From: Clostridiales bacterium
Lineage (GTDB): Bacteria; Bacillota; Clostridia; Oscillospirales; Acutalibacteraceae
Direction: 5' to 3'
Assembly (NCBI GenBank): GCA_022799115.1
Contig: JAAWNT010000004.1
Location: 1-64,000, forward strand
Length of the DNA: 64,000 bases
Shown here piece by piece: positions 1-8,216 of this stretch. Below the pieces are notes generated by a model. The model was not told where the DNA came from and did not search any database. It was given only the letters and a program-made list of their open reading frames with translations. Both the position numbers and the translations under genes were made by a program. Within the stretch, counting starts at the first letter, position 1. Every line of letters begins with the position of its first letter.

Positions 1-18
1 TTCCGACCGGAGGCACCA
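1..18 (+). tRNA. 3' end of a tRNA cut by the window edge
   Basis: The first 18 bases read as the last two T-loop bases, the 3' strand of a T stem (CCGAC), a 7-nt acceptor strand (CGGAGGC), a discriminator A and an encoded CCA. It lies 5 nt upstream of tRNA-Gly, as expected for a tRNA cluster. The amino acid cannot be told because the anticodon is outside the window. Confidence 0.6.
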
Positions 19-23
19 AGGAT

Positions 24-99
24 GCGGATGTAGCTCATCTGGTAGAGCGCCACCTTGCCAAGGTGGAGGTAGCGAGTTCGAGCCTCGTCATCCGCTCCA
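24..99 (+). tRNA. tRNA-Gly (anticodon GCC)
   Basis: A complete cloverleaf: acceptor GCGGATG pairs with CATCCGC, the D arm contains GGTAGAGC, the anticodon stem CACCT/AGGTG encloses a loop with GCC, and the T loop is TTCGAGC. The CCA end is encoded. A strong terminator follows directly, so this is the last gene of a tRNA cluster that begins outside the window. Confidence 0.95.
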
Positions 100-100
100 G

Positions 101-134
101 AACAGCGGAAAGCTTTTGCTTTCCGCTGTTTTTC
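101..134 (+). terminator. Intrinsic terminator of the tRNA cluster
   Basis: AACAGCGGAAAGC and GCTTTCCGCTGTT form a 13-bp stem with a 4-nt loop, followed by a T-rich run. It sits 2 nt after the tRNA-Gly CCA. Confidence 0.9.
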
Positions 135-176
135 TTTGCATTATAGTAATCAATGGATAGGGAAGGAATGTCACAA

Positions 177-599
177 ATGGACGAAATCAGAGAAATTTAC
201 AACAGAGAGGTTTATGATCCTTTTTTGGAGTATTGCGAACGAAACAACTACCGCACCATGCGAGATCTTATCAGGTTCCCGTTTGGGCCCTTGGCGCTCA
301 GCAAAGAGCTTTCGCCTGCGTTGCTTAATCGTGTGAAGACCACTTTTTATATGTATTTAAAAAAGCATCCCGAGATACTGCGTAAGGCAGCGCAGAAGCC
401 GGCGGCGGACGCTGTGCAGCTTGAACCTGAGTTAAAACAGTATTTTGCTCAAAACGCCAATAAACTGATCCATATTACGGATATCATGAAAGCTCTGGGC
501 AGCGGCTGCAAACGGGTGGATGTACAGCAAGTGCTGGAACAGGCCGTATGGTGCAAGGTAGTGGATAAAAGCACCTATTTCTATGCGCCGGAAAATTAA
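177..599 (+). CDS. Hypothetical protein, about 140 aa
   Basis: I do not recognise this family. The protein is soluble and mixed in charge, with no signal peptide or membrane segment. The C-terminal half (DVQQVLEQAVWCKVVDKSTYF) looks like a small alpha/beta or winged-helix-like region, but this is only an impression. The ATG at 177 is chosen because GGAAGGA at 161-167 lies 9 nt upstream; in-frame ATGs at 153 and 168 have worse spacing. It is a single-gene unit between the tRNA terminator and its own terminator at 615. Confidence 0.7.
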   Translation: MDEIREIYNREVYDPFLEYCERNNYRTMRDLIRFPFGPLALSKELSPALLNRVKTTFYMYLKKHPEILRKAAQKPAADAVQLEPELKQYFAQNANKLIHITDIMKALGSGCKRVDVQQVLEQAVWCKVVDKSTYFYAPEN

Positions 600-614
600 A
601 GAGTTCTTTACGCT

Positions 615-638
615 GCTTACCGATTGGTAAGCTTTTTT
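615..638 (+). terminator. Intrinsic terminator
   Basis: GCTTACC and GGTAAGC form a 7-bp stem with a 4-nt loop followed by six T. It lies 15 nt after the hypothetical gene at 177-599. Confidence 0.85.
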
Positions 639-751
639 ATTGTAAAGTGAAAATACCGGTAACCGCTTCCTAGAGAGCAGACTGACAATATATTGCAATA
701 TGATGGCTAGTCCCAGCTCATCAATACGAAGGGCGTAAAGGCGCTCATGTC

Positions 752-798
752 AAAAAGCAGGAAGGCGCAAAGACTGTCTTGGCGCTTTCCTGCTTTTT
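752..798. terminator. Long terminator hairpin, works on either strand
   Basis: AAAAAGCAGGAAGGCGC and GCGCTTTCCTGCTTTTT form a 17-bp stem with one G-T pair. A-rich and T-rich ends make it symmetric. It most likely ends the minus-strand gene whose stop is at 828. Confidence 0.8.
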
Positions 799-827
799 CG
801 TTTGTAAACAATGATTCAAATCATTGT

Positions 828-1025
828 TTACCGCTGTTGTGAATGCCCTTGTTCCTTTTCCGGCTTGGGGATTGTATACAAATCGGTATAGGATTCCGCC
901 TGTGCCTCGTTGGTCGGCGGAGTAGGGATCAGTCCGGTGCATTCCATGGACGATGCGACGTTATCATACTCGTCGATTTCATCGATGGGTCTGGTTTGCA
1001 GCAGCTGTTTATTGATGATATCCAT
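828..1025 (-). CDS. Small acidic protein, 65 aa
   Basis: This is a short, acidic, proline-rich protein with the central string ECTGLIPTPPTNEAQAES. I believe similar short proteins occur in other Clostridia, but I cannot name a function. The ATG at 1025 has AAGGGAG a few bases upstream on the minus strand, which is why the longer in-frame extension to 1052 is not used. It is followed by a strong hairpin at 752-798. The acidic, low-complexity make-up suggests a flexible or partner-bound protein; this is inference. Confidence 0.65.
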   Translation of the reverse strand: MDIINKQLLQTRPIDEIDEYDNVASSMECTGLIPTPPTNEAQAESYTDLYTIPKPEKEQGHSQQR

Positions 1026-1405
1026 AATGATCTCCCTTCGAATCGCCAACATTGCGTAGCAGTCTGAGCTTCCTCAGACTGGATTAGTTTTTGGAGAGTT
1101 CTCTCGCTTATGCCAGAGATCCGTTGGCAGGTATTTCTTGACAAATTGAGCAAAATAAAAAAATAGAGAAAAAATTTTGGTTCAAAATCATTTTTTATAT
1201 AAAGGCACTCAATAAAGACAAGAATAAATCCATCAAACGCAGACATAGAAAGTTCTTCGTTCGGCACGTTCTGTCTGAAAATGTTTTTACCTGCCTGGTG
1301 TGGAAGGGTTCACAATCGGGAGAAATTTCCATTATACTTGTGCAAAGAAAAGCCAATGTTTCATTTTCTCAAGATTTGGGATATAATAAACAAGAGGTGA
1401 AGCAA
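1026..1405. other. Divergent intergenic region with a 5' leader hairpin
   Basis: This 380-base gap separates the minus-strand small acidic gene from the plus-strand acetyltransferase. It holds a perfect 8-bp hairpin with loop CTTC at 1061-1080, which would lie in the leader of the minus-strand gene, AT-rich sequence at 1140-1200, and the candidate plus-strand promoter at 1359-1387. I see no credible gene in it. Confidence 0.5.
1359..1387 (+). promoter_or_regulatory. Candidate promoter of the GNAT gene
   Basis: A perfect -10 TATAAT at 1382-1387 lies 17 nt after a weak -35, TTTCAT. It is 19 nt before the start codon at 1406, so the mRNA would have a very short leader. Confidence 0.45.
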
Positions 1406-1699
1406 ATGAATGTTGTTGTAGAAAGCAACCGTATCTATTATGAGGATGCCCAAGGTAAATTACTCGCGGAGGTAACCTTTCCGGATATCAGCTATCATGT
1501 GGTTAATATAAATCATACCTTTGTGGATGATTCTCTGAGAGGCCAGGGGATCGCTTCCAAGCTTCTGAAGGAAGCGGCTGAACAAATTCAAAAAAGTGGG
1601 AAAAAGGCGATCCCTACCTGTTCCTATGCGGTTAAATGGTTTGAAAAAAATCCGCAATATGCAGATATCCTGGAAACAAAGAGTCAAAATCAGCCGTAA
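1406..1699 (+). CDS. GNAT-fold N-acetyltransferase, small YidJ-like type
   Basis: The 97-aa protein matches the small single-domain GCN5-related acetyltransferases. The acetyl-CoA loop is visible as RGQGIASKLL, preceded by the HTFVDDSLRG strand-loop and followed by CSYAVKWFEKNPQY, the usual C-terminal signature of this compact subfamily. The substrate is unknown; such proteins are thought to acetylate small molecules or proteins. The ATG at 1406 follows AGAGGTGA. It appears monocistronic with a candidate promoter at 1359. Confidence 0.85.
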   Translation: MNVVVESNRIYYEDAQGKLLAEVTFPDISYHVVNINHTFVDDSLRGQGIASKLLKEAAEQIQKSGKKAIPTCSYAVKWFEKNPQYADILETKSQNQP

Positions 1700-1864
1700 C
1701 CGGCAGAAATTATATGGATTGTATTGTCCAAAAGCGTGTGGATTTTACCAGATATATATCCCTTACTCCCGCCAATACTAATGTTGCCGGTCAAAAGAAG
1801 CGTGCGGACATATCGCATCCGGCGCAGGCAATCTTGACAGCAATGTACAGGGGGATTCGACAAC

Positions 1865-2029
1865 ATGATCCAAGAGAAGAAAAAAGAGGAAGAAAAACCC
1901 GCTTTACTCAAAGATGCTCCGGTACCGGTCATAAACGGGTCCGATCGATCCATCGTACGGCTTTCCGAAGATCAGATGAGAAATCTAGCGGCACATTTTG
2001 CAGATTCTTCCCAACATGAGATGTACTGA
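1865..2029 (+). CDS. Small hypothetical protein, 54 aa
   Basis: The open frame runs from ATG 1865 to TGA 2029 with AGGGGGA about 9 nt upstream and a terminator immediately after the stop. The product begins with a lysine/glutamate-rich stretch, then a proline-containing linker and a helix-like SEDQMRNLAAHFADSS. No family is recognised. The SD plus terminator arrangement is the main support that it is a real gene. Confidence 0.55.
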   Translation: MIQEKKKEEEKPALLKDAPVPVINGSDRSIVRLSEDQMRNLAAHFADSSQHEMY

Positions 2030-2056
2030 GCGCGGCATGTCCGCGCTCTTATTTTT
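2028..2056 (+). terminator. Intrinsic terminator
   Basis: GAGCGCGG and CCGCGCTC pair over 8 bp with loop CATGT, followed by a T-rich run. It overlaps the stop codon of the 54-aa gene. Confidence 0.85.
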
Positions 2057-2201
2057 TGCCCAATGAACGATAAAAGGCATGTTAGGCCCCTCTCAGGCAA
2101 TACTAGGAAGTGATCGCCCTTGGAACGCCGCGCAGAGGGGTTCCGTTTCAAGAATTGATAGAATACCCATACCATAAGCTTTTATATAGGAGGAAATAAC
2201 A

Positions 2202-2831
2202 ATGGATCGACATTATCCCTTTACGCTTCAACCGCTGCCCTACAGCTATCATGAGCTGTCCCCCGGCTTAGACGAAGTTACACTGCAATTTCATCATGAC
2301 AAACATCTGCAAACCTATGTGGATAACTTAAATAAGGCGTTGGAACCGCATCCCAAATTTCACGCCTGGACCCTGGAGGAGCTGCTGGTCAAGAACGAGG
2401 TTCTGCCGGAGGAAATCCGTCAACCGGTCAAAAACAACGCCGGCGGCGTATATAATCATGAAATGTATTTTCAATGTATGGGAAAAAATAGAGAATCTCA
2501 GCCGGAAGGCGCCCTTGCCGCGGCAATAACCGCAGATTTTGGATCCTTTGATGAGTTTAAAGAAAAATTCAAGCAAGAGGCCCTGAATCAATTTGGATCC
2601 GGATGGGCCTGGCTGATTCATGACGCGAAATGCGGGTTGCACATCATCCGGCTTCCCAACCAGGATACGCCACTTCCATACCATGTGTATCCCCTTCTGC
2701 TGGTGGATGTATGGGAGCATGCCTATTACTTGCAGTATCAAAACCGGCGGGCCGAATATCTAGATCATTGGTTTGAACTGGTAGATTGGAAAAAAGTCGG
2801 TAAAAAATACCACGATCATTGCGGTGTTTAG
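2202..2831 (+). CDS. sodA: Superoxide dismutase (Fe/Mn family)
   Basis: This enzyme converts superoxide to oxygen and hydrogen peroxide in the cytoplasm. At 209 aa it is full length. The metal ligands of the family are visible: His31 in QFHHDKH, His86 in YNHEMYF, and Asp169 and His173 in VDVWEHAYY. The start ATG at 2202 has AGGAGGA 8 nt upstream. Which metal is used cannot be settled from the sequence alone. In an anaerobe it serves oxygen tolerance. It is a single-gene unit. Confidence 0.95.
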   Translation: MDRHYPFTLQPLPYSYHELSPGLDEVTLQFHHDKHLQTYVDNLNKALEPHPKFHAWTLEELLVKNEVLPEEIRQPVKNNAGGVYNHEMYFQCMGKNRESQPEGALAAAITADFGSFDEFKEKFKQEALNQFGSGWAWLIHDAKCGLHIIRLPNQDTPLPYHVYPLLLVDVWEHAYYLQYQNRRAEYLDHWFELVDWKKVGKKYHDHCGV

Positions 2832-3078
2832 AAGGACAAGAGAACCCACAACGATAAAATAACCCGCCTCTCTCAATCGATGGCGGATCAAATCGACAAT
2901 CTGAAGCGGAGCATGAAAAGCCAAACCGACCGCGGATGATAGATCATCCGCGACGATCCATGTGAAAAACGGTAGAATACGTTTTATCACGCCGCATCTG
3001 AATGAATTTCTGACGTTTTGGACGGCATGGAGGATGCCCGGTAGATGATTGGATAAATTTTTGAATCGAAAAAGAAGA

Positions 3079-3114
3079 AAAAGGATCGCCGTATTCATTA
3101 TGGCGATCCTTTTT
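3079..3114. terminator. Terminator-like hairpin
   Basis: AAAAGGATCGCC and GGCGATCCTTTT form a 12-bp stem with a T-run. It lies about 250 nt after sodA with no gene between, so it may be a distal sodA terminator or end an unannotated small RNA. Confidence 0.75.
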
Positions 3115-3183
3115 GACGGTATGTTTAAGCGGTAAAAGAAGGGTTTTGTTTCCCTATTCGTGCAGATATCCATAGATTGGATT

Positions 3184-3356
3184 GGCTTAGGCATTGTTTG
3201 AAAAAAGACAAAACGCCCAAATGGCGGGTCTTTTCCCGCCATACTGCGTTAAATTTCTTGCCATACGGACAGTAGGCCTGCGAAAATTTGCCTGGTCTGG
3301 CGAAAAAAATCCTCTCGCCCTTGGACATTTCGCTATTTATCAAACAAGGCTTAGCC
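3184..3356. repeat. MITE-like element with terminal inverted repeats
   Basis: The left end (GGCTTAGGCATTGTTTGA, 3184-3201) and the right end (3339-3356) are inverted copies of each other with three to four mismatches over 18 bp. Inside lie a perfect 8-bp hairpin (ATGGCGGG/CCCGCCAT, 3221-3242) and further short stems. It is about 173 bp, non-coding and has no transposase. This architecture fits a miniature inverted-repeat element or an interspersed structured repeat. I see no second copy in this window, so its repetitive nature is inference. Confidence 0.5.
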
Positions 3357-3537
3357 GAATGCAGTAAAAATCAAAGGCGATCCGGCAGACTGTGCAGATA
3401 TACTGCCAAAGCGTCGTTGCTGTATTCTAAAATCCTCATGGTCACACGCAGCGGTTGTCAGAGTGAAAATAAATCCATACTATGCTGCAAGATGAAAATA
3501 TATGGGGCGTTTTTGCCAGGAAATTTTAAATACGCTA

Positions 3538-3566
3538 AAGACAAGAGCCAATCAATTTGTTATAAT
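3538..3566 (+). promoter_or_regulatory. Candidate promoter of ogt
   Basis: The -10 is TATAAT at 3561-3566, 17 nt after AAGACA, which matches four of six -35 consensus positions. It is about 75 nt before the TTG start of the methyltransferase gene. Confidence 0.45.
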
Positions 3567-3639
3567 ATTATTATTACTAAATATGATGGATTTGATTATA
3601 AATCTTTCTTATTTGTCAGTTAAAGGAGAAGGAGAGACA

Positions 3640-4110
3640 TTGAAACACATATTTTACTACCAAACTTCCCTTGGCGAAATTGGAATTTCCGCAAATCAGG
3701 AAGGGATCACGGGGATCTTCTTGATGCGGGGAAGGCCCCTCGATACCGAAGACTGCCGGAAGGAAGAAACTCCTGTCATCCGTCAGGCCGCTCAGGAAAT
3801 CACAGAATACCTTGAGAAAAAAAGGACGCGTTTTACCATACCTTTGAGTCTTCAAGGGACGGAGTTTCAAAAGAGGGTATGGAACGCTCTGCAAGAGATC
3901 CCCTATGGAGAAACCCGCAGTTATAAACAAATCGCAGAAGCGATTCAACAGCCAAACGCTTACCGCGCCGTTGGGATGGCCAATAATAAAAATCCAGTTT
4001 TGATTATCATACCGTGTCATCGAGTGATTGGGGCGCAAGGAAAACTGGTGGGTTACGCCGCCGGCGTAGATGTGAAACAATACCTTTTGAAGTTGGAACA
4101 AAACGGTTGA
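3640..4110 (+). CDS. ogt: Methylated-DNA--protein-cysteine methyltransferase
   Basis: This suicide repair protein transfers alkyl groups from O6-alkylguanine (and O4-alkylthymine) in DNA to its own cysteine. The active-site motif IPCHRVIG is present near residue 125, and the helix-turn-helix DNA-binding region (YGETRSYKQIAEAI) precedes it. The likely start is TTG 3640, with AAGGAGAAGGAG directly upstream, giving 156 aa, the usual Ogt length. The upstream in-frame extension is hydrophobic, unlike the family, and is not used. Confidence 0.93.
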   Translation: MKHIFYYQTSLGEIGISANQEGITGIFLMRGRPLDTEDCRKEETPVIRQAAQEITEYLEKKRTRFTIPLSLQGTEFQKRVWNALQEIPYGETRSYKQIAEAIQQPNAYRAVGMANNKNPVLIIIPCHRVIGAQGKLVGYAAGVDVKQYLLKLEQNG

Positions 4111-4356
4111 AAAAAGCGTAACCCATCATTAAAATTCCATAAAGGAAAAGAAAACGGAAAATGAACCAAGTGTTACGAATTTGTCCCAGGCAAGGGAGCA
4201 TAACTGGAAGCAAAGGGATAAAAACAGCGAAAAATGAGTTTAATGGAATCCCTCTTTGCAAACGAAAGCGTACCTAAAAATTTCAGGCTTCTGAACCGAG
4301 AGGTTTCCTATAAAAAAATCCTCGCGGTAGTAATCCCCAATTCATGTTGCCCAAAC

Positions 4357-4394
4357 AAAAGAGGAACCTGCCTTTATGAGCAGGTTCCTCTTTT
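4357..4394. terminator. Bidirectional terminator of the V-ATPase operon
   Basis: AAAAGAGGAACCTG and CAGGTTCCTCTTTT form a 14-bp stem. It overlaps the stop codon of the V-ATPase D gene at 4393 and can also stop transcription arriving from ogt on the plus strand. Confidence 0.9.
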
Positions 4395-5007
4395 ATACTT
4401 CTTTCTGCCGTTTGATTACTTTCAAGCGGGAAAACTCTTCTCGGTCCTTTTCTTCCAGCGCCTCGGTGATAAACTTCACGGTTTCCTCAAAGCGGGGAAT
4501 CATAATGTTTTTCAAAGCGTTAGCGCGTTTTTGGGTCTTTTTTATGGCGTCTGCCAGCCGATAAACGCTGTTTTCAATCTCAGCCAGATCAGCGGTCAGT
4601 TCCTTTACTTCGATAAAGCGAAGATAGGCTTCATCCAAAGCGGAATTGGTGCCGTATAAACCAAAAGGAATGTCGGCTTTATCCGGAGCATTGATGGAAA
4701 CGATAGGGATTTCCACGCCCATAACGCTGCGATAGGAAAGAGTGAGCGAATCGTCCACCGGAACGGTTCCCGCCAACTCTTCGCAAATGCCCAAGGTGGT
4801 GTTGGCCTTTTGCAGGGCCATATAAGCGCGGCTGTAGGTGATGTCGATCTTATCCTGTATTTCCGAAGCCCGATCGATCAAGGTCATCATTTCCCGGATC
4901 AGGATATTGCGCTTTCGGTCCAACAGGTCAAAGCCCACCTTTGCCAGCTCTAAAGATTTTTTCGTAGTTATTAAATTGCCTTTGGTAGGCACAGCCTGAA
5001 TGGCCAT
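4393..5007 (-). CDS. atpD: V-type ATPase subunit D
   Basis: Subunit D is the central rotor shaft of the V1 sector, linking the A3B3 head to the membrane rotor. The 204-aa protein is almost wholly helical, with N- and C-terminal coiled-coil segments, and starts with the typical PTKGNLITTKKSLELAKVGFDLLDRKRN. The variable middle (about residues 80-130) carries the short beta hairpin of the family. It is the last gene of the operon, 12 nt after subunit B, and its stop lies in the terminator hairpin. Confidence 0.95.
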   Translation of the reverse strand: MAIQAVPTKGNLITTKKSLELAKVGFDLLDRKRNILIREMMTLIDRASEIQDKIDITYSRAYMALQKANTTLGICEELAGTVPVDDSLTLSYRSVMGVEIPIVSINAPDKADIPFGLYGTNSALDEAYLRFIEVKELTADLAEIENSVYRLADAIKKTQKRANALKNIMIPRFEETVKFITEALEEKDREEFSRLKVIKRQKEV

Positions 5008-5019
5008 GGCGATTCCCCC

Positions 5020-6405
5020 TTAACGGATCTCCTGAGGTCTGTAATATTGATCCAGCAGCTTCTCGTCCACGCGATCCAGTTCCTCCCTGGGCAGGGTAGA
5101 CAGCAGTTCCCAACCCAGATTGAGGCTCTGCTCCATGGTACGGTTTTCGTGAAAGCCCTGTGTGATGAATTTGGATTCAAACAGCCGTCCAAATTCTAGA
5201 TATTTTTTGTCGGTAGGGGACAGCTCCTCTTCGCCGATGACCGATGCCAGGGAACGTGCGTCCATCACCTTGGCATAAGAGGCGAACAGCTGGTTGGACA
5301 GCGCCGAATGGTCGGCCCGGGTATAGCCCTCGCCGATGCCGTCCTTCATCAGACGGGACAAAGAGGGCAAAACGGATACCGGAGGATAAAGCCCGGAGCC
5401 CTCCAGCGTGCGGTCTAAGACAATCTGGCCCTCGGTGATGTAACCGGTCAAATCAGGAACCGGATGGGTGATGTCGTCGTTGGGCATGGTGAGAATAGGG
5501 ATCTGCGTCACCGATCCATTTTTGCCCTTCACCATACCGGCACGCTCATACAAAGAGGCCAAATCGGAATAGAGATAGCCGGGAAATCCCTTTCTGCCGG
5601 GTATTTCCCCCTTGGAGGAACTGAATTCCCGAAGGGCCTCGGCATAAGAAGTCATATCGGTCATGATGACCAACACGTGCATATCTTTTTCAAAGGCCAG
5701 ATACTCCGCAGCAGTAAGGGCGCAGCGGGGGGTCAGGGTTCTTTCGATGATAGGATCGTTGGACAGATTTAAGAACATAACCACCTTGTGCAGTACGCCG
5801 GACTGGTCGAAGCTGCGGCGAAAATAGTCTGCCACGTCGTTTTTCACGCCCATAGCGGCAAATACAATACAGAACTGACTGCCTTCGTCCTCGGCAATTT
5901 TGGCTTGCCGCACGATCTGCACCGCCAGCTCGTTGTGCTTCATACCTGACCCGGAAAAAATGGGAAGCTTCTGTCCGCGAATCAAGGTAATCAGTGTATC
6001 AATGGAAGAAATACCGGTGGAAATATAGTTTTTCGGATACACCCGGGATACTGGATTGATGGGAGTACCGTTGATATTCCTGCGTTCCTCGGGATAGATA
6101 TCCCCAAGCCCGTCAATGGGCCGACCGGCCCCATCAAAGGTGCGCCCTAAAATTTCGGGGGATAGAGGAAGTTCCATAGGACGTCCTTTTAGACGTGTCC
6201 GGGTGTTATCCAGAGAGAGGGAGCGAGTGCCCTGAAATACCTGGACCACCACGCGCCTTCCCTCAATCTGCACGATTCTGCCCTGACGGGAGGCGCCGTC
6301 CTCCAGACGGATCTCCACAATTTCCTCAAAGGAAGCGTCGTCCACGTCGTCCAACACAATCAGGGAGCCGTTGATCTCCTTCACGCCAACATATTCAAGA
6401 ATCAT
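5020..6405 (-). CDS. atpB: V-type ATPase subunit B (non-catalytic)
   Basis: Subunit B alternates with A in the V1 hexamer and helps to bind nucleotide without hydrolysing it. The 461-aa protein has the conserved beginning, the region [16 protein letters not shown], and [11 protein letters not shown] where a catalytic subunit would have a P-loop; this loss is normal for [19 protein letters not shown] and the [19 protein letters not shown] stretch also fit. It is 27 nt after subunit A in the same operon. Confidence 0.96.
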   Translation of the reverse strand: MILEYVGVKEINGSLIVLDDVDDASFEEIVEIRLEDGASRQGRIVQIEGRRVVVQVFQGTRSLSLDNTRTRLKGRPMELPLSPEILGRTFDGAGRPIDGLGDIYPEERRNINGTPINPVSRVYPKNYISTGISSIDTLITLIRGQKLPIFSGSGMKHNELAVQIVRQAKIAEDEGSQFCIVFAAMGVKNDVADYFRRSFDQSGVLHKVVMFLNLSNDPIIERTLTPRCALTAAEYLAFEKDMHVLVIMTDMTSYAEALREFSSSKGEIPGRKGFPGYLYSDLASLYERAGMVKGKNGSVTQIPILTMPNDDITHPVPDLTGYITEGQIVLDRTLEGSGLYPPVSVLPSLSRLMKDGIGEGYTRADHSALSNQLFASYAKVMDARSLASVIGEEELSPTDKKYLEFGRLFESKFITQGFHENRTMEQSLNLGWELLSTLPREELDRVDEKLLDQYYRPQEIR

Positions 6406-6432
6406 AACTGGTTTTGCTCCTTTCCAAAAGGA

Positions 6433-8202
6433 TTACTTGGACTGGGGCGCCGGCAGCGTCGCCATCTTTTCATCAATCTCCTTGATATACTCGTCGAACA
6501 GCTCCAACCGGTTGTTGGGAATGTCGTATTTCATCTTGGTCAGCTTGTCAAACAATCCCAGCTCCGTAATATTGGAAATGGGGATGGCGGCTGAGATGAG
6601 CTGCTTGGCCCTATGATTTAAGTGAAGAATGGCCTTCATCATCAACTTCTGCTTTTCCAAAGGAACATAAGTATCATCGGCATGGAAGGCGTTCTGCTGC
6701 AAAAATCCAACGCGGATGACCCGGGCGATTTCGATAACCAGCTTCTGGTCGTCGGGAAGTACGTCGGAACCAATGAGCTTAACAATTTCCATCAATTGGC
6801 TTTCTTCGTGAAGGAGGGCGTTGATCTTTTGGCGGTATTTGATAAAATCAGCGCCGACATTTTCCTCGTACCAGGGGTCAAGGTCGGTAAAATACTCGCT
6901 GTAGCTGGACATCCAATTGATCGCGGGATAGTGCCGGGCATATGCCAACGCCTTATCCAGCGCCCAGAAGCAGCGGGTAAACCGTTTGGTGTTCTGGGTG
7001 ACCGGCTCGGAGAAATCGGAACCCTGGGGGGAAACCGCGCCGATGATGGTAATGGATCCTTCTTTGCCGTTTAAGGTATCCACCCGACCGGCCCGCTCAT
7101 AAAATTCAGACAGCCGGGAGGGGAGATAAGCGGGGAATCCTTCCTCTGCGGGCATCTCTTCCAAACGGCCGGAAATCTCTCGCAGCGCCTCCGCCCAGCG
7201 GGAAGTGGAGTCCGCCATGATGGCTACATGATAGCCCATGTCGCGATAATATTCCGCCAGGGTGATGCCGGTATATATAGACGCTTCACGGGCAGCCACC
7301 GGCATATTGGAGGTATTGGCGATTAGGGTGGTGCGGTCAGTCATGGGGCGGCCGGACTTGGGATCGATCAGTTCCGAGAATTCGTCCAGCACCTGACTCA
7401 TTTCGTTGCCTCGTTCTCCACAGCCCACATACACGATGATATCGGCGTCGCACCACTTGGCCAGCTGATGCTGCGTCATGGTTTTGCCGGTGCCGAATCC
7501 GCCCGGAATGGCCGCTGTTCCTCCTTTGGAAATGGGAAACAGCGTGTCAATGACCCGCTGTCCGGTAATCAGGGGCACGGAAGCGGGCAGGCGCCCGGTT
7601 ACCGGACGGGGGATGCGGATGGGCCATTTTTGGCATAGAGTGAGGGAATGCTCCTGTCCCTTGCTGTCCCGAATCGTGACCACCGTGTCGTTTAACCGAT
7701 ATTTTCCATTGGGGGCCGTCTTGACTACCTGGCCAGACATACGAGGAGGTACCATGCATTTGTGCGTAATAACCGTGGTTTCCGGGCACTCGGCGTAGAC
7801 TGCTCCGGGGGTGAGCCGATCGCCTGCCTTCACGGTTACGGTGACGTCCCACAGCGTTTCCTCATCCAGCGCGGGTACGCTGGAGCCTCTGGAGATAAAT
7901 GCGCCCGACTGCTTTTCGATGGCCTTTAACGGCCGCTCAATGCCGTCGAAGATGTTGTCGATAATTCCAGGACCCAATGTGACGTTCATGGGGCTTCCGG
8001 TGCCATAGACAGGCTCCCCGGGTTTTAACCCGGTGGTCTCCTCATAGACCTGGATGGTGGTCAGTTCATCGGTGATTCCAATGATCTCACCCACCAGGCG
8101 TTCCCTGCCCACATAGACCATTTCCATCATGGAGAAGGAGCGGGCGCCTTTGACGGTGACAACCGGGCCGTTGATCCCATAGATTACATTTTGTTTATCC
8201 AA
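6433..8202 (-). CDS. atpA: V-type ATPase catalytic subunit A
   Basis: Subunit A carries the ATP-hydrolysing sites of the V1 sector. The Walker A loop GGFGTGKT is at residues 234-241, and the protein has the long non-homologous insert (about residues 110-180) that separates V/A-type A subunits from F-type beta. GAVSPQGSDFSEPVTQNT is a further family signature. The 589-aa length is standard. It lies 14 nt after subunit E and 27 nt before B. Whether the enzyme pumps H+ or Na+ is decided in subunit K, not here. Confidence 0.97.
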   Translation of the reverse strand: MDKQNVIYGINGPVVTVKGARSFSMMEMVYVGRERLVGEIIGITDELTTIQVYEETTGLKPGEPVYGTGSPMNVTLGPGIIDNIFDGIERPLKAIEKQSGAFISRGSSVPALDEETLWDVTVTVKAGDRLTPGAVYAECPETTVITHKCMVPPRMSGQVVKTAPNGKYRLNDTVVTIRDSKGQEHSLTLCQKWPIRIPRPVTGRLPASVPLITGQRVIDTLFPISKGGTAAIPGGFGTGKTMTQHQLAKWCDADIIVYVGCGERGNEMSQVLDEFSELIDPKSGRPMTDRTTLIANTSNMPVAAREASIYTGITLAEYYRDMGYHVAIMADSTSRWAEALREISGRLEEMPAEEGFPAYLPSRLSEFYERAGRVDTLNGKEGSITIIGAVSPQGSDFSEPVTQNTKRFTRCFWALDKALAYARHYPAINWMSSYSEYFTDLDPWYEENVGADFIKYRQKINALLHEESQLMEIVKLIGSDVLPDDQKLVIEIARVIRVGFLQQNAFHADDTYVPLEKQKLMMKAILHLNHRAKQLISAAIPISNITELGLFDKLTKMKYDIPNNRLELFDEYIKEIDEKMATLPAPQSK

Positions 8203-8216
8203 TTACGCTCATCTCC

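Larger units (their letters stand above)
2832..3639. other. 808-base intergenic region with several hairpins
   Basis: No convincing gene lies between sodA and the methyltransferase gene. The stretch holds an inverted repeat at 2931-2952 (CGCGGATGAT / ATCATCCGCG, no T-run), a terminator-like hairpin at 3079-3114, a MITE-like element at 3184-3356, and the candidate promoter at 3538-3566. Minus-strand open frames cross these hairpins and are probably spurious. Confidence 0.6.

Noticed and set aside
2931..2952. Perfect 10-bp inverted repeat CGCGGATGAT/ATCATCCGCG as a terminator or operator
   Set aside because: No T-run and only a 2-nt centre; it is recorded in the intergenic entry, with no role assigned.
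2760..3242. A 160-codon minus-strand frame after sodA with some hydrophobic stretches
   Set aside because: It overlaps sodA and runs through two terminator-like hairpins, one in the MITE-like element; no SD is seen.
4007..4261. Minus-strand hydrophobic frame at the end of ogt
   Set aside because: It is the antisense shadow of ogt and extends into AT-rich sequence without start signals.
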